Shown piece by piece: positions 1-10,800 of a stretch of DNA of 64,000 nt. The position numbers and the translations under genes are program-made. The stretch covers positions 186,001-250,000 of the forward strand of contig NZ_FNHL01000002.1 of NCBI RefSeq assembly GCF_900103715.1. Reading direction: 5' to 3'. Below the pieces are notes generated by a model. That model searched no databases. It was not told the DNA's origin and saw nothing but the letters and a program-made list of their open reading frames with translations. Each line of letters starts with the position of its first letter. The first letter of the stretch is position 1. The DNA is from Halogranum gelatinilyticum (GTDB lineage Archaea; Halobacteriota; Halobacteria; Halobacteriales; Haloferacaceae).

Positions 1-68
1 GACCATAGGTGAAGGTAGTCGCTCCGACGACAATGGTGTGTCTCTCGTTCCCACGGACTGGGAATCTC

Positions 69-632
69 TCAGTAGAGCCAGTAGAGCAGCACGTAGACGA
101 CGTTCCCCAGTGCGAACGAGACGAGCCACAGTGCGGCGGCGACGCGCCCGAACCGCCTGTGACTCGTCTCGTAGAGTTCCGAGACGGGTCGCGTGAGGGC
201 TAACAGCAGCACGTAGTAGAGAAGCGGGATACAGACGATGGCGAGCAGGATGTGGATCGCCAGCGTCGGCAGGTAGACGAACCGGTAGACGGCCGTGGGA
301 CCGCCGAAATCGGCCGCGCCGGTCAGCGTCACCTTGTAGAGATAGAGGACCAGGAAGGTAACGAACAGCGCGAGCGACGTGAGCATCATCGCGCGGTGCT
401 TCCCGACGTCGCCGCGGCGGATGAATCGGACGCCGGCGACGATCGTGCCGATGGCGAACGTGCTAACGACGGCGTTGACGTGCGGGATGGCGTCGAGGAC
501 GGCGGTCGACGCCCGCGGGATGAACGTCGACGGAATCGCTCCGAGGACCGCGCCGAACACGAGCGCGAGCGAGACGACGGTCAACACCGCGGTCAGTGCC
601 GTGACGTGGTTTCGGGCGCGCTGCAGTTCCAT
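69..632 (-). CDS. DUF420 family membrane protein
   Basis: A 187-residue, very hydrophobic protein with about five or six predicted membrane segments (roughly residues 11-33, 45-65, 80-100, 120-145 and 163-185). The arrangement and length fit the DUF420 family, whose members often lie near haem-copper oxidase or haem genes and are thought to help respiratory complex assembly; that role is not shown here. It contains conserved-looking histidines in membrane segments (PHVNAV, HRAMML, IHILLA). It starts at an ATG that leaves only a short spacer to the divergent tRNA promoter region. The family call is from recalled similarity. Confidence 0.75.
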   Translation of the reverse strand: MELQRARNHVTALTAVLTVVSLALVFGAVLGAIPSTFIPRASTAVLDAIPHVNAVVSTFAIGTIVAGVRFIRRGDVGKHRAMMLTSLALFVTFLVLYLYKVTLTGAADFGGPTAVYRFVYLPTLAIHILLAIVCIPLLYYVLLLALTRPVSELYETSHRRFGRVAAALWLVSFALGNVVYVLLYWLY

Positions 633-735
633 GTAGGCCCTGGGGACGGAGCCGGCATGAAGGGTTCGGACCCGGTGACGACGGCGGAGCCGAGAGACGT
701 GGGAACGACGGACAGTGCAGAGTCAAAGGAAAGCG

Positions 736-745
736 CTTTTATTTA
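736..745 (+). promoter_or_regulatory. TATA-like box before tRNA-Leu(GAG)
   Basis: The stretch CTTTTATTTAA lies about 45-54 bases before the mature tRNA 5' end. With the usual 25-27 base spacing, transcription would begin about 20 bases before the tRNA, consistent with a short processed leader. Confidence 0.5.
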
Positions 746-789
746 ACCCCGAAAAAGAGAGGAGTGCAGTAAGACAAGACACGTAGCGA

Positions 790-874
790 GCGTGGGTAGC
801 CAAGCCAGGCCAACGGCGCAGCGTTGAGGGCGCTGTCCTGTAGAGGTCCGCCGGTTCAAATCCGGTCCCACGCA
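790..874 (+). tRNA. tRNA-Leu (anticodon GAG)
   Basis: The 7-bp acceptor stem pairs GCGTGGG (790-796) with CCCACGC (867-873), followed by discriminator A at 874. The anticodon stem CAGCG/CGCTG encloses the loop TTGAGGG, giving anticodon GAG. The T-arm reads CCGG-TTCAAAT-CCGG, and there is a long class II variable arm as expected for leucine. No CCA is encoded. Its body is almost the same as that of the second tRNA-Leu (CAG) at 59988-60072. Confidence 0.97.
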
Positions 875-1095
875 TCGCAAACGCGGTCCCTCGGGGCCGC
901 AGACGGGGCGGCGATGCCGTCCCGCACACGATGCAGGTGACGTCCCTACACGGACATCACCCACGCACAATCCTTACAGACGCCAACTGCCGAGCCGCGC
1001 TGCTCGTCGGTGGCGTCCGTTCTCTCGACTCGCGAGCGACGCGGCTGTCTCCCTAGCTGGGCCGCAACGCGGGGAGTGACATCTAACTGCCACGG

Positions 1096-1103
1096 ATTTA
1101 AAC
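1096..1103 (+). promoter_or_regulatory. TATA-like box for the MBF1 gene
   Basis: ATTTAAAC is centred about 27 bases before the ATG at 1127, so the mRNA is predicted to be leaderless. The rest of the 875-1126 gap holds no gene I can support; a GC-rich imperfect hairpin at about 885-900 could end tRNA transcription. Confidence 0.6.
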
Positions 1104-1126
1104 GGATAGCAGCACTACCGGAGTGC

Positions 1127-1648
1127 ATGGCTAAGTATTCGACCGGACGCAGCGGAGGTGGCGACGACGGCGATTCCTGTGAACTCTGCGGGAAGCAGAG
1201 CGGGAAGCTTCGGAAGGCGAACGTCGCCGGGGCCGACCTCCTCGTCTGTCCGGACTGCGCGCCGCACAGCGAGAACCGCAGCAAGGACCGCAAGCGCAGC
1301 CAGCAGGACCAGCAGCGCGACAACACGGAGGTCTCCCGGAAGAAGCGCGCCGCGCAGACGGCCGCGAAGATGTACGACGCCCAGAAAGGCGACGCGAAAC
1401 ACTGGGAGGAGAAGGGGACGAGCTACGAGAAAGACCGGCTGCCCTATCTCGTCTCGGACTACGGCGACAGAGTCGAGGACGCCCGCCAGGACGCCGGACT
1501 GACCGTCGAAGACCTCGCCGCCGAACTCGACATCGACGAGGACGACATCCTCGCCGTCGAGCAGGGCCGTGCCACCCGCGCCGGCGTCGGCGGTTCTGTG
1601 GTCAAGAAGCTCGAAGAACGGCTCGGTCTCTCGCTCGTCGACGAGTAA
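1127..1648 (+). CDS. Multiprotein bridging factor 1 family transcription factor (aMBF1)
   Basis: A 173-residue protein with an N-terminal zinc ribbon (C18-x2-C21 and C41-x2-C44) and a C-terminal XRE/Cro-type helix-turn-helix at about residues 115-165 (VEDARQDAGLTVEDLAAEL and following). This two-domain order is typical of archaeal MBF1. A lysine- and arginine-rich linker separates the domains. In eukaryotes MBF1 bridges activators to TBP; archaeal MBF1 has been linked to ribosome or translation association, and its role is not settled. The start is fixed by a TATA box 27 bases upstream; an earlier in-frame codon at 1010 gives a non-halophilic-looking extension. Confidence 0.93.
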   Translation: MAKYSTGRSGGGDDGDSCELCGKQSGKLRKANVAGADLLVCPDCAPHSENRSKDRKRSQQDQQRDNTEVSRKKRAAQTAAKMYDAQKGDAKHWEEKGTSYEKDRLPYLVSDYGDRVEDARQDAGLTVEDLAAELDIDEDDILAVEQGRATRAGVGGSVVKKLEERLGLSLVDE

Positions 1649-1687
1649 CCTCGTATCTTTTTGTCGACCCGGCGTTTTCGGACGTCC

Positions 1688-2908
1688 ATGCCACAGTCTC
1701 TCGCACCTGCGGAGCCGGACGTCCGAGAGTTCGCCGCGAGCGTCGCCGCCGTCGACGGCCGCGACGTCGTCCTCGACAGCACCTACTTCTACGCCGAGAG
1801 CGGCGGCCAGCCGGCCGATCGGGGAACGCTCGCCGGCCACGTCGTCGAGCACGTCGGGACCAGAGACGGTCAGGTCGTCCACACGCTCGCCGAGGCACCC
1901 GACGTCGCGGTCGGCGAGACCGTCGTCGGCGTCGTCGACAACGACTTCCGGACCTACTGTATGCGGGCGCACACCGCCAGCCACGCGCTCTACGGCGCGG
2001 GCCGGGAGTTACTCGACGACCTCGGCTACGGCGGCTTCAACATCGACTCGGAGAAGGTCAGGGTCGACTTCGAGACCTCTACCGACATCGACGATTCGGT
2101 CCTCATCGCCCTCGAACGGCTCGTCAACCGGGTCGTCTGGGACTCCCTGCCCGTCTCGTGGGAGGAAGTCCCCGTCGCGGAGGCTCGCGCCCGCGAGGAG
2201 GTCGCGTTCAACGTCAAGACCGAGGAGGGCGTGTTCGCAGACAGCGACAGCGTCCGCATCGTCACTATCGGCGGGGACGGGAGCGACGGGAAGGACGTCG
2301 ACCCCTTCGACGTCGCGGCCTGCGGCGGGACCCACGTCTCGAACACCCGCGAGATCGGGCCGGTCGAACTGCTGGGTCGCTCGAACCCCGGCGAAGGGCT
2401 GACCCGCGTCGAGTTCGCCGTCGGCCCGGCGGCCATCGACCGCAGAGCGAGCCAGAAGCGGGCGACGCTGGCGACGGCGCGCGAACTCGGGACCGGCGTG
2501 TCGGAGATGCCCGAGATGGTGCGGAGCCTCCGGGACACCACTGAAGAACTGGAAGCCAGTCTCGCGGACCTGAAGACGGAGGTGCTGACGACGCGACTGG
2601 CCGCCCTCGACACGGTCGAGCGCGACGGGCTGACGTGGCGGGTCGGCACCGTCTCGGGCTTCGGCGCGAACGACGTCGGCGACGCGGCCAAGAGTGTCGT
2701 CGGCGACGGCGCGGACGTGGCCGTCGTCGCGGGTCAGCAGGGGTCGACGTTCGTCGTCGTCGCCTCGACGGGCGACGTCGCCGCGGTCGACGTGGTCGAC
2801 GAGATTACCGACGAGTTCGGCGGTGGCGGCGGGGGTGGGCCGACGTTCGCGCAGGGCGGCGGACTCGGTGCCGACCCCGCGGACGTGGTGGCGTCGCTTC
2901 GAGAGTGA
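1688..2908 (+). CDS. Alanyl-tRNA editing protein, AlaX-L type with DHHA1-like tail
   Basis: A 406-residue protein lacking the AlaRS catalytic domain but carrying the trans-editing core. The zinc site is complete: H95-x3-H99 (HTASH) and C212-x3-H216 (CGGTH). These residues define the AlaX/ThrRS-SAD family, which hydrolyses Ser-tRNA(Ala) or Gly-tRNA(Ala). A coiled segment (about 255-300) leads to a DHHA1-like C-terminal domain ending in a glycine-rich run near residue 385, as in full-length AlaRS. The start at 1688 lies 39 bases after MBF1, so the two may be co-transcribed. The substrate preference is inferred from the family. Confidence 0.88.
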   Translation: MPQSLAPAEPDVREFAASVAAVDGRDVVLDSTYFYAESGGQPADRGTLAGHVVEHVGTRDGQVVHTLAEAPDVAVGETVVGVVDNDFRTYCMRAHTASHALYGAGRELLDDLGYGGFNIDSEKVRVDFETSTDIDDSVLIALERLVNRVVWDSLPVSWEEVPVAEARAREEVAFNVKTEEGVFADSDSVRIVTIGGDGSDGKDVDPFDVAACGGTHVSNTREIGPVELLGRSNPGEGLTRVEFAVGPAAIDRRASQKRATLATARELGTGVSEMPEMVRSLRDTTEELEASLADLKTEVLTTRLAALDTVERDGLTWRVGTVSGFGANDVGDAAKSVVGDGADVAVVAGQQGSTFVVVASTGDVAAVDVVDEITDEFGGGGGGGPTFAQGGGLGADPADVVASLRE

Positions 2909-2995
2909 CGGCCAGACACGTCGCCGACCGTGCGATTCTGACCCATGCGTCCGGCCATTAGTCATCTTTTTCCACCAACGACCGAATTCACAGAC

Positions 2996-4132
2996 ATGGT
3001 ATTCGCAGACGTCGACTCCGCGCTGACCGCCGAACAGCGGGCGATCCGCGACGTCGTCCACGAGTTCGCCGTCGAGGAGATTCGACCGGGCGCGCAGGAG
3101 GCCGACGAGACCGAGACCTTCCCCGAGGACGTGTGGGACGGTCTCGCCGAGTTGGACCTGACTGGTCTCACCGTCCCCGAGGAGTACGGCGGCTTCGGCG
3201 CGGACCGCACGACCTACGCCATCGTCAACGAGCAGGTCGCCTACGGCCAGCTCGCCGTCGCCACCGCGCTCTCCGTCCACTGTCTCGCCACCTCCTGTAT
3301 CGCCGAGTTCGGCACCGAGGACGTGAAAGACGAGTGGCTCCCCGACATGGTCTCCGGTCGGCCTGTCGGCGCGTTCTGTCTCTCCGAGCCGCAGGCCGGC
3401 TCGAACCCCGCGGAGATGACGACCCGTGCCGAGAAGGACGGCGACGAGTACGTCATCTCCGGCGAGAAGCAGTGGATCACCAACGGCCAGCGGGCGGGCG
3501 TCTACATCGTCTTCGCGAAGGCCGACGAGGGCATCACGCAGTTCCTCGTCCCCGCCGACTACGACGGCGTGAAGGTGGGAAAGAAGGAGCACAAACTCGG
3601 TCTCCGCGCCAGCGACACCACGGGCATGACCTTCGACGGCGTGCGCGTTCCGGAGGAGTACCGCCTCACCGAGGAGGGCAAGGGTCTCTCCTCGGCGTTC
3701 AAGATTCTGACCGGCGGCCGGGTCGGCATCGCCTCGCAGGCAGTCGGTCTCGCGCAGGCCGCCTTCGACGACGCGAAGGCCTACGCCGCGGACCGCGAAC
3801 AGTTCGACCAGCCCATCAGCGACTTCCAGACCATCCGCCACAAGTTCGCCGACATGGCGACGCAGCTACAGGCCTCGCGGCTGCTCGTCCGCGAGGCGGC
3901 GCGACAGGAGGACAACGGCCAGGACCCCCGCATCGCGGCGGCGATGGCCAAATACTTCGCCAGCGAGGCGGCCGTCGACATCACCAACGAGGCGGTGCAG
4001 ATCCACGGCGGCTACGGCTACACGACCGACTTCGACGTCGAACGCTACTACCGCGACTCGAAGATCACGACCATCTACGAGGGGACCTCGGAGATTCAAA
4101 AGACCATCATCGCCCGCGGCCTCCTCGATTAG
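2996..4132 (+). CDS. Acyl-CoA dehydrogenase
   Basis: A 378-residue, FAD-dependent acyl-CoA dehydrogenase of normal family length. It shows the N-terminal helical domain, the middle beta-domain with the signature CLSEPQAGSNP, and the C-terminal helical domain ending in YEGTSEIQK; the glutamate of YEGT aligns with the catalytic-base region of short/branched-chain enzymes. QIHGGYGY is the usual FAD/dimer contact. It oxidises acyl-CoA to enoyl-CoA and passes electrons to ETF, which fits the Fix/ETF operon about 10 kb away. The ATG at 2996 is preferred because a T-rich box (about 2965-2972) lies the right distance upstream. Confidence 0.95.
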   Translation: MVFADVDSALTAEQRAIRDVVHEFAVEEIRPGAQEADETETFPEDVWDGLAELDLTGLTVPEEYGGFGADRTTYAIVNEQVAYGQLAVATALSVHCLATSCIAEFGTEDVKDEWLPDMVSGRPVGAFCLSEPQAGSNPAEMTTRAEKDGDEYVISGEKQWITNGQRAGVYIVFAKADEGITQFLVPADYDGVKVGKKEHKLGLRASDTTGMTFDGVRVPEEYRLTEEGKGLSSAFKILTGGRVGIASQAVGLAQAAFDDAKAYAADREQFDQPISDFQTIRHKFADMATQLQASRLLVREAARQEDNGQDPRIAAAMAKYFASEAAVDITNEAVQIHGGYGYTTDFDVERYYRDSKITTIYEGTSEIQKTIIARGLLD

Positions 4133-4195
4133 CTGACCGAAGCCGTCTTTTCCTTTCCTCTCTGAGCTTCCCTCGTGAACCCTGCACTCGACGAC

Positions 4196-4735
4196 ATGGC
4201 CGAGTTCGACGCCGTCGTCTACGACCTCGACGGGACGCTCGTCCGTCTCGCGGTGAACTGGAACGACGTCGCGAGCGACGTCGTCGACGTCTTCGCCGAC
4301 GCCGGGGTCGACGCGGCCGACTACGACCTCTGGGGGATGCTCGACCTCGCCGACGAGCACGGCCTCCGCGCGGAGGTCGAGGCGGCCATCGCCGACCACG
4401 AGACGACGGGCGCGCGGGAGTCGACGCGGCTGCCACTGGCGGACACTGTCGCCGACCAGACCGTCCCCGTCGGCGTCTGCTCGCTCAACTGTGAGGCCTC
4501 CTGCCGCGTCGCACTCGACGTCCACGAACTCGCGACCCACGTCGACAGCGTCGTCGGCCGCGACTCCGTGGCGACGCGCAAACCCGACCCCGAACCGCTC
4601 TTGGCAACGCTCCGGGGACTGGACGTCGACGCCGCCGACGCGCTGTTCATCGGCGACTCACGGCGCGACGCGGAGACCGCAGAGCGGGCGGGAACCGCGT
4701 TTCGGTACGTCGACGGCGGGCCGTCGAACTTCTAA
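4196..4735 (+). CDS. HAD-superfamily hydrolase
   Basis: A 179-residue phosphatase-like protein. Motif I is YDLDGT (nucleophile D10, D12), and motif IV is GDSRRDAETAERAGT, typical of phosphoglycolate-phosphatase/HAD subfamily IA. A conserved segment RKPDPEPL before motif IV matches the 'KP.P' motif III lysine. The cap region is short. The substrate cannot be inferred. A GTG at 4175 would add seven residues; I prefer the ATG because DxDGT then sits at the usual distance from the N terminus. Confidence 0.87.
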   Translation: MAEFDAVVYDLDGTLVRLAVNWNDVASDVVDVFADAGVDAADYDLWGMLDLADEHGLRAEVEAAIADHETTGARESTRLPLADTVADQTVPVGVCSLNCEASCRVALDVHELATHVDSVVGRDSVATRKPDPEPLLATLRGLDVDAADALFIGDSRRDAETAERAGTAFRYVDGGPSNF

Positions 4736-4767
4736 GTAGGGTCGTCGGAGTTCTGCGGAATCGAAAA

Positions 4768-5064
4768 TCAGTCGTCTGCGCGGCTCTCAGTGCCGTTCTC
4801 TGTCTCTATTTCGTCCGGGTCGCTGCCGCCGTCACCGGCGTTCGTCCGTTTCGCGTAGAGGAAGACGGGGATGGCCGTGAGAATCCAGATGATCGCCCCG
4901 ACTCGGATGGCGAACTCCGCGCGGGCACCCCACGTCGGCAGTGTCGCCTGTAACGAGAGCGCGGTGACGATGGGCGCGCCGACGAGGATGGTCATGACGA
5001 AGGTGACCTGCATCACCCAGCCGTAGTCGACACCCTCGGGATTCGAGCGTTCGACGGGTTGCAC
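4768..5064 (-). CDS. DUF5822-type small membrane protein
   Basis: About 98 residues with two membrane segments (about 18-42 and 57-78) and a hydrophilic acidic tail. The GTG start gives an N terminus (VEPEGVDYGWVMQ-like) that resembles haloarchaeal DUF5822 proteins; the open frame continues upstream to 5388 but that extension is basic and unlike a haloarchaeal protein. No function is known. It is transcribed divergently from panB. Confidence 0.6.
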   Translation of the reverse strand: MQPVERSNPEGVDYGWVMQVTFVMTILVGAPIVTALSLQATLPTWGARAEFAIRVGAIIWILTAIPVFLYAKRTNAGDGGSDPDEIETENGTESRADD

Positions 5065-5251
5065 AGGCGGAGATTCGGGCGGAGGGGCTAATGCGTGCCG
5101 GTTCGCACAGTCGCTCGGTCCGCTCGCATTCATTCGATCCCGGTCCGTTCGCGCTGGAAATCTGTTCGCTTGCTGTGAACTCCGATAAACGACCGTGTAC
5201 GACCGGCGGCACAACGAGACGCTTTTCACGCTTCCGGGAGGTTCGTCGGGT

Positions 5252-6061
5252 ATGACCACGGTACGGGACATCCGCGCGAAGGCCGGGACCGAGGCTATCA
5301 CGATGTTGACGGCGTACGACGCACCGACGGCGGCCGTCGTCGACGGGGCGGGAACCGACCTCGTACTCGTCGGCGACAGCATGGGCAACGCGGCTCTGGG
5401 CTACGACTCGACGCTCCCCGTGACGGTCGAAGAGGTCGAGAGCCGGACGGCCGCCGTCGCCCGCGCGACGAGCGACGCCGTCGTCGTCGCCGACATGCCC
5501 TTCCTCTCGGTCGGCGTCAGCGAGGCCCAGAGCATTGAGCACTGTGGCCGGATGCTCAAGGAGGCGAACGCCGACGCCGTCAAGCTGGAGTCCGGCCCGC
5601 ACACCGTCGAGCTGACCGAGAAACTGGTCCAGCTCGGGATTCCCGTGATGGCACATCTCGGCCTGACGCCCCAGCAGGTCAAATCGACCGGCTACCAAAG
5701 ACAGGGGACGACGAAGGAGGACGCCCAGGAGATTCTCGACCTCGCGCGCGCCCACGAGGAAGCGGGGGCGTTCTCGCTCGTGCTCGAACACGTCCCGGCC
5801 AACCTCGCCGCGCAGGTGACTGCGGCACTGGACATCCCGACCATCGGCATCGGTGCCGGTCCCGACTGTGACGGGCAGGTGCTCGTTGTCAACGACGTGT
5901 TGGGGCTGAGCGACCGTGCGCCGCCCTTCGCCGAGCAGTTCGGCGACGTGAAGTCCGTGATGGAAGAGGCGGTCGGCGACTACGTCGAGGCCGTCGAGTC
6001 CGGCACGTTCCCGGCCGACGAACACAGCCACGTCGAGGACGACCTGGACGAACTGTACTGA
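5252..6061 (+). CDS. panB: 3-methyl-2-oxobutanoate hydroxymethyltransferase
   Basis: A 269-residue (beta/alpha)8 enzyme of normal PanB length. It transfers a hydroxymethyl group from 5,10-methylene-tetrahydro(methano)pterin to 2-oxoisovalerate, giving ketopantoate for CoA synthesis. The family motifs are visible: GDSMGN near residue 45 (metal and substrate binding), VADMPF, KLESGPH, HLGLTPQ and TIGIGAGPDCDGQVLV. A box GCTTTTCAC at 5221-5229 lies about 27 bases before the ATG, indicating a leaderless mRNA. Confidence 0.96.
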   Translation: MTTVRDIRAKAGTEAITMLTAYDAPTAAVVDGAGTDLVLVGDSMGNAALGYDSTLPVTVEEVESRTAAVARATSDAVVVADMPFLSVGVSEAQSIEHCGRMLKEANADAVKLESGPHTVELTEKLVQLGIPVMAHLGLTPQQVKSTGYQRQGTTKEDAQEILDLARAHEEAGAFSLVLEHVPANLAAQVTAALDIPTIGIGAGPDCDGQVLVVNDVLGLSDRAPPFAEQFGDVKSVMEEAVGDYVEAVESGTFPADEHSHVEDDLDELY

Positions 6062-6122
6062 GAACCCGGCCGAGCTGGCATCCGAAAAGCAGGCGACCGC
6101 AGTGGTTTTTCTCGCTGTTCAG

Positions 6123-6176
6123 GGAGTCGATGGAGTCGGTGGAGCCGATGGAGCTGATGGAGCTGATGGATTCGGT
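6123..6176. repeat. Short tandem repeat, about 9-bp unit
   Basis: About six degenerate copies of a 9-base unit like GATGGAGCT/C lie in the gap between two convergent genes. There is no open frame with haloarchaeal character across it. It may be slippage-derived. Confidence 0.6.
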
Positions 6177-6201
6177 GACGCCGTGAGCGGCTGCACTGCC
6201 C

Positions 6202-6981
6202 TCACAGCGAGCCGAGGAACTCCTCGACGGCCGCGTTGAACGCCGCGGGCTGTTCGAGCATCGCGAGATGGGCCGCGTCGTCGACGGTGGCCAGTCGGCA
6301 GTCCGGAATCTGCTCGGCCAGATACTCGTGATAGCGCGGCGGGGTCAGCTTGTCGTGGTCGCCGACGACCGCAAGTGTCGGCACGTCGATTCGGCTCACC
6401 TCGTCCCGCACGTCGAAGCTGTGGCAGGTCCGGAAGTCCCGTACCGTCACGCGCTGGCCAGCGTCGTACATCCCCTCGCGAGACTCCTCGAGGACGCGCT
6501 CGTCGGCGTCGTGGAAGAGTCGGTCGGGGGCGTGGAGGAACTCGACAGCGCGGTCGAAGTCGTCGTCGAGCCACGCGAGCAGGTCCTCGAGGACGCTGAG
6601 TCTCGCGCCGGTCCCCGCGAGCACGAGACCGTCGAGCGGGAGGTCGCGGTCGAGGGCGACCGTCATGGCGACGGCACCGCCGAGGGAGTTGCCGACGAGG
6701 ACGCTGGCGTCCGTCTCGCGGGCGACGGCGACCGCGTCGTCGACGTAGGCCGCGAGTGCCTCGCCGCCGGGGTCGGTCTCGACGTCGTCGCTCTCGCCGT
6801 GGCCGCTCAGGTCGAGCGCGACGACCGGCCTGTCGTCGGCGAGCCGCGACTGCGCCTTCCAGACGGCGTGTGACCCGCCGCTACCGTGGACGAAGAGCAC
6901 CGCCGACCCCGTGTCGGCCGAGTCGCCACGGAACCACCGCTGGTAGGCCGTGGTGCGGCCGTGGTGTGTCACTGTTTGCAT
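6202..6981 (-). CDS. Alpha/beta-fold hydrolase
   Basis: A 259-residue alpha/beta hydrolase with a complete catalytic set: oxyanion motif HGSGGS, nucleophile elbow GNSLGG, acid in VVGDHDKLTP and histidine in DDAAHLAML. The cap domain is about residues 125-190. Family members include esterases, haloperoxidase-like and lyase-like enzymes; the substrate is unknown. The ATG at 6981 has a box GGGTTTATG about 27 bases upstream on the minus strand, so the longer reading start at 7047 is unlikely. Confidence 0.85.
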   Translation of the reverse strand: MQTVTHHGRTTAYQRWFRGDSADTGSAVLFVHGSGGSHAVWKAQSRLADDRPVVALDLSGHGESDDVETDPGGEALAAYVDDAVAVARETDASVLVGNSLGGAVAMTVALDRDLPLDGLVLAGTGARLSVLEDLLAWLDDDFDRAVEFLHAPDRLFHDADERVLEESREGMYDAGQRVTVRDFRTCHSFDVRDEVSRIDVPTLAVVGDHDKLTPPRYHEYLAEQIPDCRLATVDDAAHLAMLEQPAAFNAAVEEFLGSL

Positions 6982-7100
6982 GATGGTGGTGTTCTCGGCA
7001 CGGAACATAAACCCGCAGGGAACCGTGACTTTCCGGTGGAACCGCAATTCTACTCTCTTTCGCTGATTCGGCCACCGTCTGCCGATTCACCGCCGAAAGC

Positions 7101-7132
7101 CTTAAATACTTAGATAGCTAACTTGGAGTTAG
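7101..7132 (+). promoter_or_regulatory. cdc48 operon promoter with inverted repeat at the start site
   Basis: CTTAAATACT (7101-7110) is a good haloarchaeal TATA box. Transcription is expected near 7131. A perfect inverted repeat CTAACT-TGG-AGTTAG (7118-7132) covers the predicted start, where a bound repressor would block initiation. Confidence 0.6.
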
Positions 7133-7140
7133 GATTCCTC

Positions 7141-9653
<2,513 letters not shown>

Positions 9654-9657
9654 CGAC

Positions 9658-9760
9658 GACCTTTTTCAGAGTCGGGTGCGCCTGTGGCGCACCACTCCTT
9701 GAAAAAAGCTCGACCAAAAAACTCTCGCGAGGCTCGGGCCTGACGGCCCTCGCTCGCGGT
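9658..9760 (+). terminator. Terminator-like repeat element, copy 1
   Basis: Downstream of cdc48 lies a T-run, a perfect 8-bp hairpin GGTGCGCC-TGT-GGCGCACC (9675-9693), then GAAAAAAGCTCGACCAAAAA and a second GC-rich inverted segment (9726-9757). The outer TTTTTCA and TGAAAAA also pair. The same layout and the same linker recur at 30741-30845, so this is a dispersed element rather than a single terminator. Confidence 0.65.
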
Positions 9761-9802
9761 GCAATGCAGTCAGTTCGGCTGTCGTCGACGACGGGTTTGT
9801 TT

Positions 9803-10096
9803 TCATAGATTCCTGACTCTGAGCACCAGCAGGCTCAGGAACGCGACTGTGCCGATGCCAGCGACGACGTAGAGATACCACGGTGCGGGTTCCGTCGTCG
9901 TCTCGAACTCCGGGTCGACCCGAGCGTAGAGACCGCCGGCGACGACGGTCAGGGCGAATACGAGTCCGGCGAGGGTGGGAACTGTCGGCCCGTCCGTCAG
10001 TATCTTCAGCCCGTATTCCGTCACGAAGTTCAGGCCGAAGAGAACCAGCAGGTACGCGAGGACGTCTATCTTCCGAACGGCTGGCAGCTCGGTCAT
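9803..10096 (-). CDS. Small membrane protein, unknown
   Basis: A 97-residue protein with three predicted membrane segments (about 12-30, 40-58 and 72-92). It overlaps the next upstream gene by four bases (10093-10096), so the two small membrane proteins are probably made together. No family recognised. Confidence 0.6.
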   Translation of the reverse strand: MTELPAVRKIDVLAYLLVLFGLNFVTEYGLKILTDGPTVPTLAGLVFALTVVAGGLYARVDPEFETTTEPAPWYLYVVAGIGTVAFLSLLVLRVRNL

Positions 10097-10323
10097 TCAG
10101 TCTCTACCTGCTGGAGGTCACGAACGAGCCAGTCTTTCGTCACCAGTGCGGCGTGGCTTCCGACGAAGAGACCGCCGCCGAGGAGCACTGTGGTGGGAAA
10201 GACCGCGACGAGCCAGTCGTACGGCCCACCGAAGTAGTTCGTCGTCCGGACGAGGACGTGGACGACGAGCGCGAGCAACATCGCCTGGACGGTGAGGAGG
10301 AGTTCGATTCTGTGGCTGCCCAT
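10093..10323 (-). CDS. Small membrane protein, unknown
   Basis: A 76-residue protein with two membrane segments (about 6-28 and 36-58) separated by a short loop (RTTNYFGGPYDW). It is first in a two-gene unit with 9803-10096. The ATG at 10323 was chosen because upstream residues are basic and cysteine-containing. No function known. Confidence 0.6.
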   Translation of the reverse strand: MGSHRIELLLTVQAMLLALVVHVLVRTTNYFGGPYDWLVAVFPTTVLLGGGLFVGSHAALVTKDWLVRDLQQVETE

Positions 10324-10524
10324 ACACGAACCTTCCACGGCCGTGACAAGAGTCGTTCGGCTGCCCCAGTCGGGTGTCGCGCGGAAGAACCAACCAATCG
10401 GCAAGAACATCGAAGGCCACAATGTTTATGTCGTGTCGTGCGTTAGCGTTTACCACGACAAGATATACCACGAAACCTCGGGCCGTACCGCCAACCAACT
10501 GTCCGACCCGTATCGTCAATCAAT

Positions 10525-10635
10525 CAGAATCGACATCCAACCGGAACCGCCAGTCAACTGGAATCGCCAACCAAACAGAATCGACATCCAACCGGAATCG
10601 CCAGTCAACTGGAATCGCCAACCAAACAGAATCGC
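10525..10635. repeat. 51-bp direct tandem repeat, two units plus part of a third
   Basis: Unit 1 is 10525-10575, unit 2 is 10576-10626, and a third begins at 10627 (CAGAATCGCTAC) before diverging. Units 1 and 2 differ at one visible position (AACCGCC versus AATCGCC). Within a unit there are further short echoes such as CCAACCGGAA and TCAACTGGAA. It is not CRISPR: there is no repeat-spacer alternation. Confidence 0.85.
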
Positions 10636-10730
10636 TACATGACCAGAACCGCCCGTTGATCATCCCAACACACGAAACAGAGCGATACAACCTGAACCAA
10701 ACACGTCTCCAACCGACCGACTGCACCGCT

Positions 10731-10800
10731 CACCAACCAACCCGTACCGTTCGCCAACCAACTCGCATCGCTCGCCAATCAACCCGTATCGTACGCCAAC
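10731..10800. repeat. 21-bp degenerate tandem repeat
   Basis: Three adjacent units (10731-10751, 10752-10772, 10773-10793) follow the form C(A/G)CCAA(C/T)CAACCCGTATCGT, and a fourth begins at 10794 before decaying. Related CCAACCAA words occur up to about 10830. Confidence 0.75.

Noticed and set aside
2009-3841. A 610-codon frame antisense to the AlaX-like and acyl-CoA dehydrogenase genes
   Set aside because: It covers two unrelated, well-recognised genes and shows no domain; it is a codon-bias shadow.
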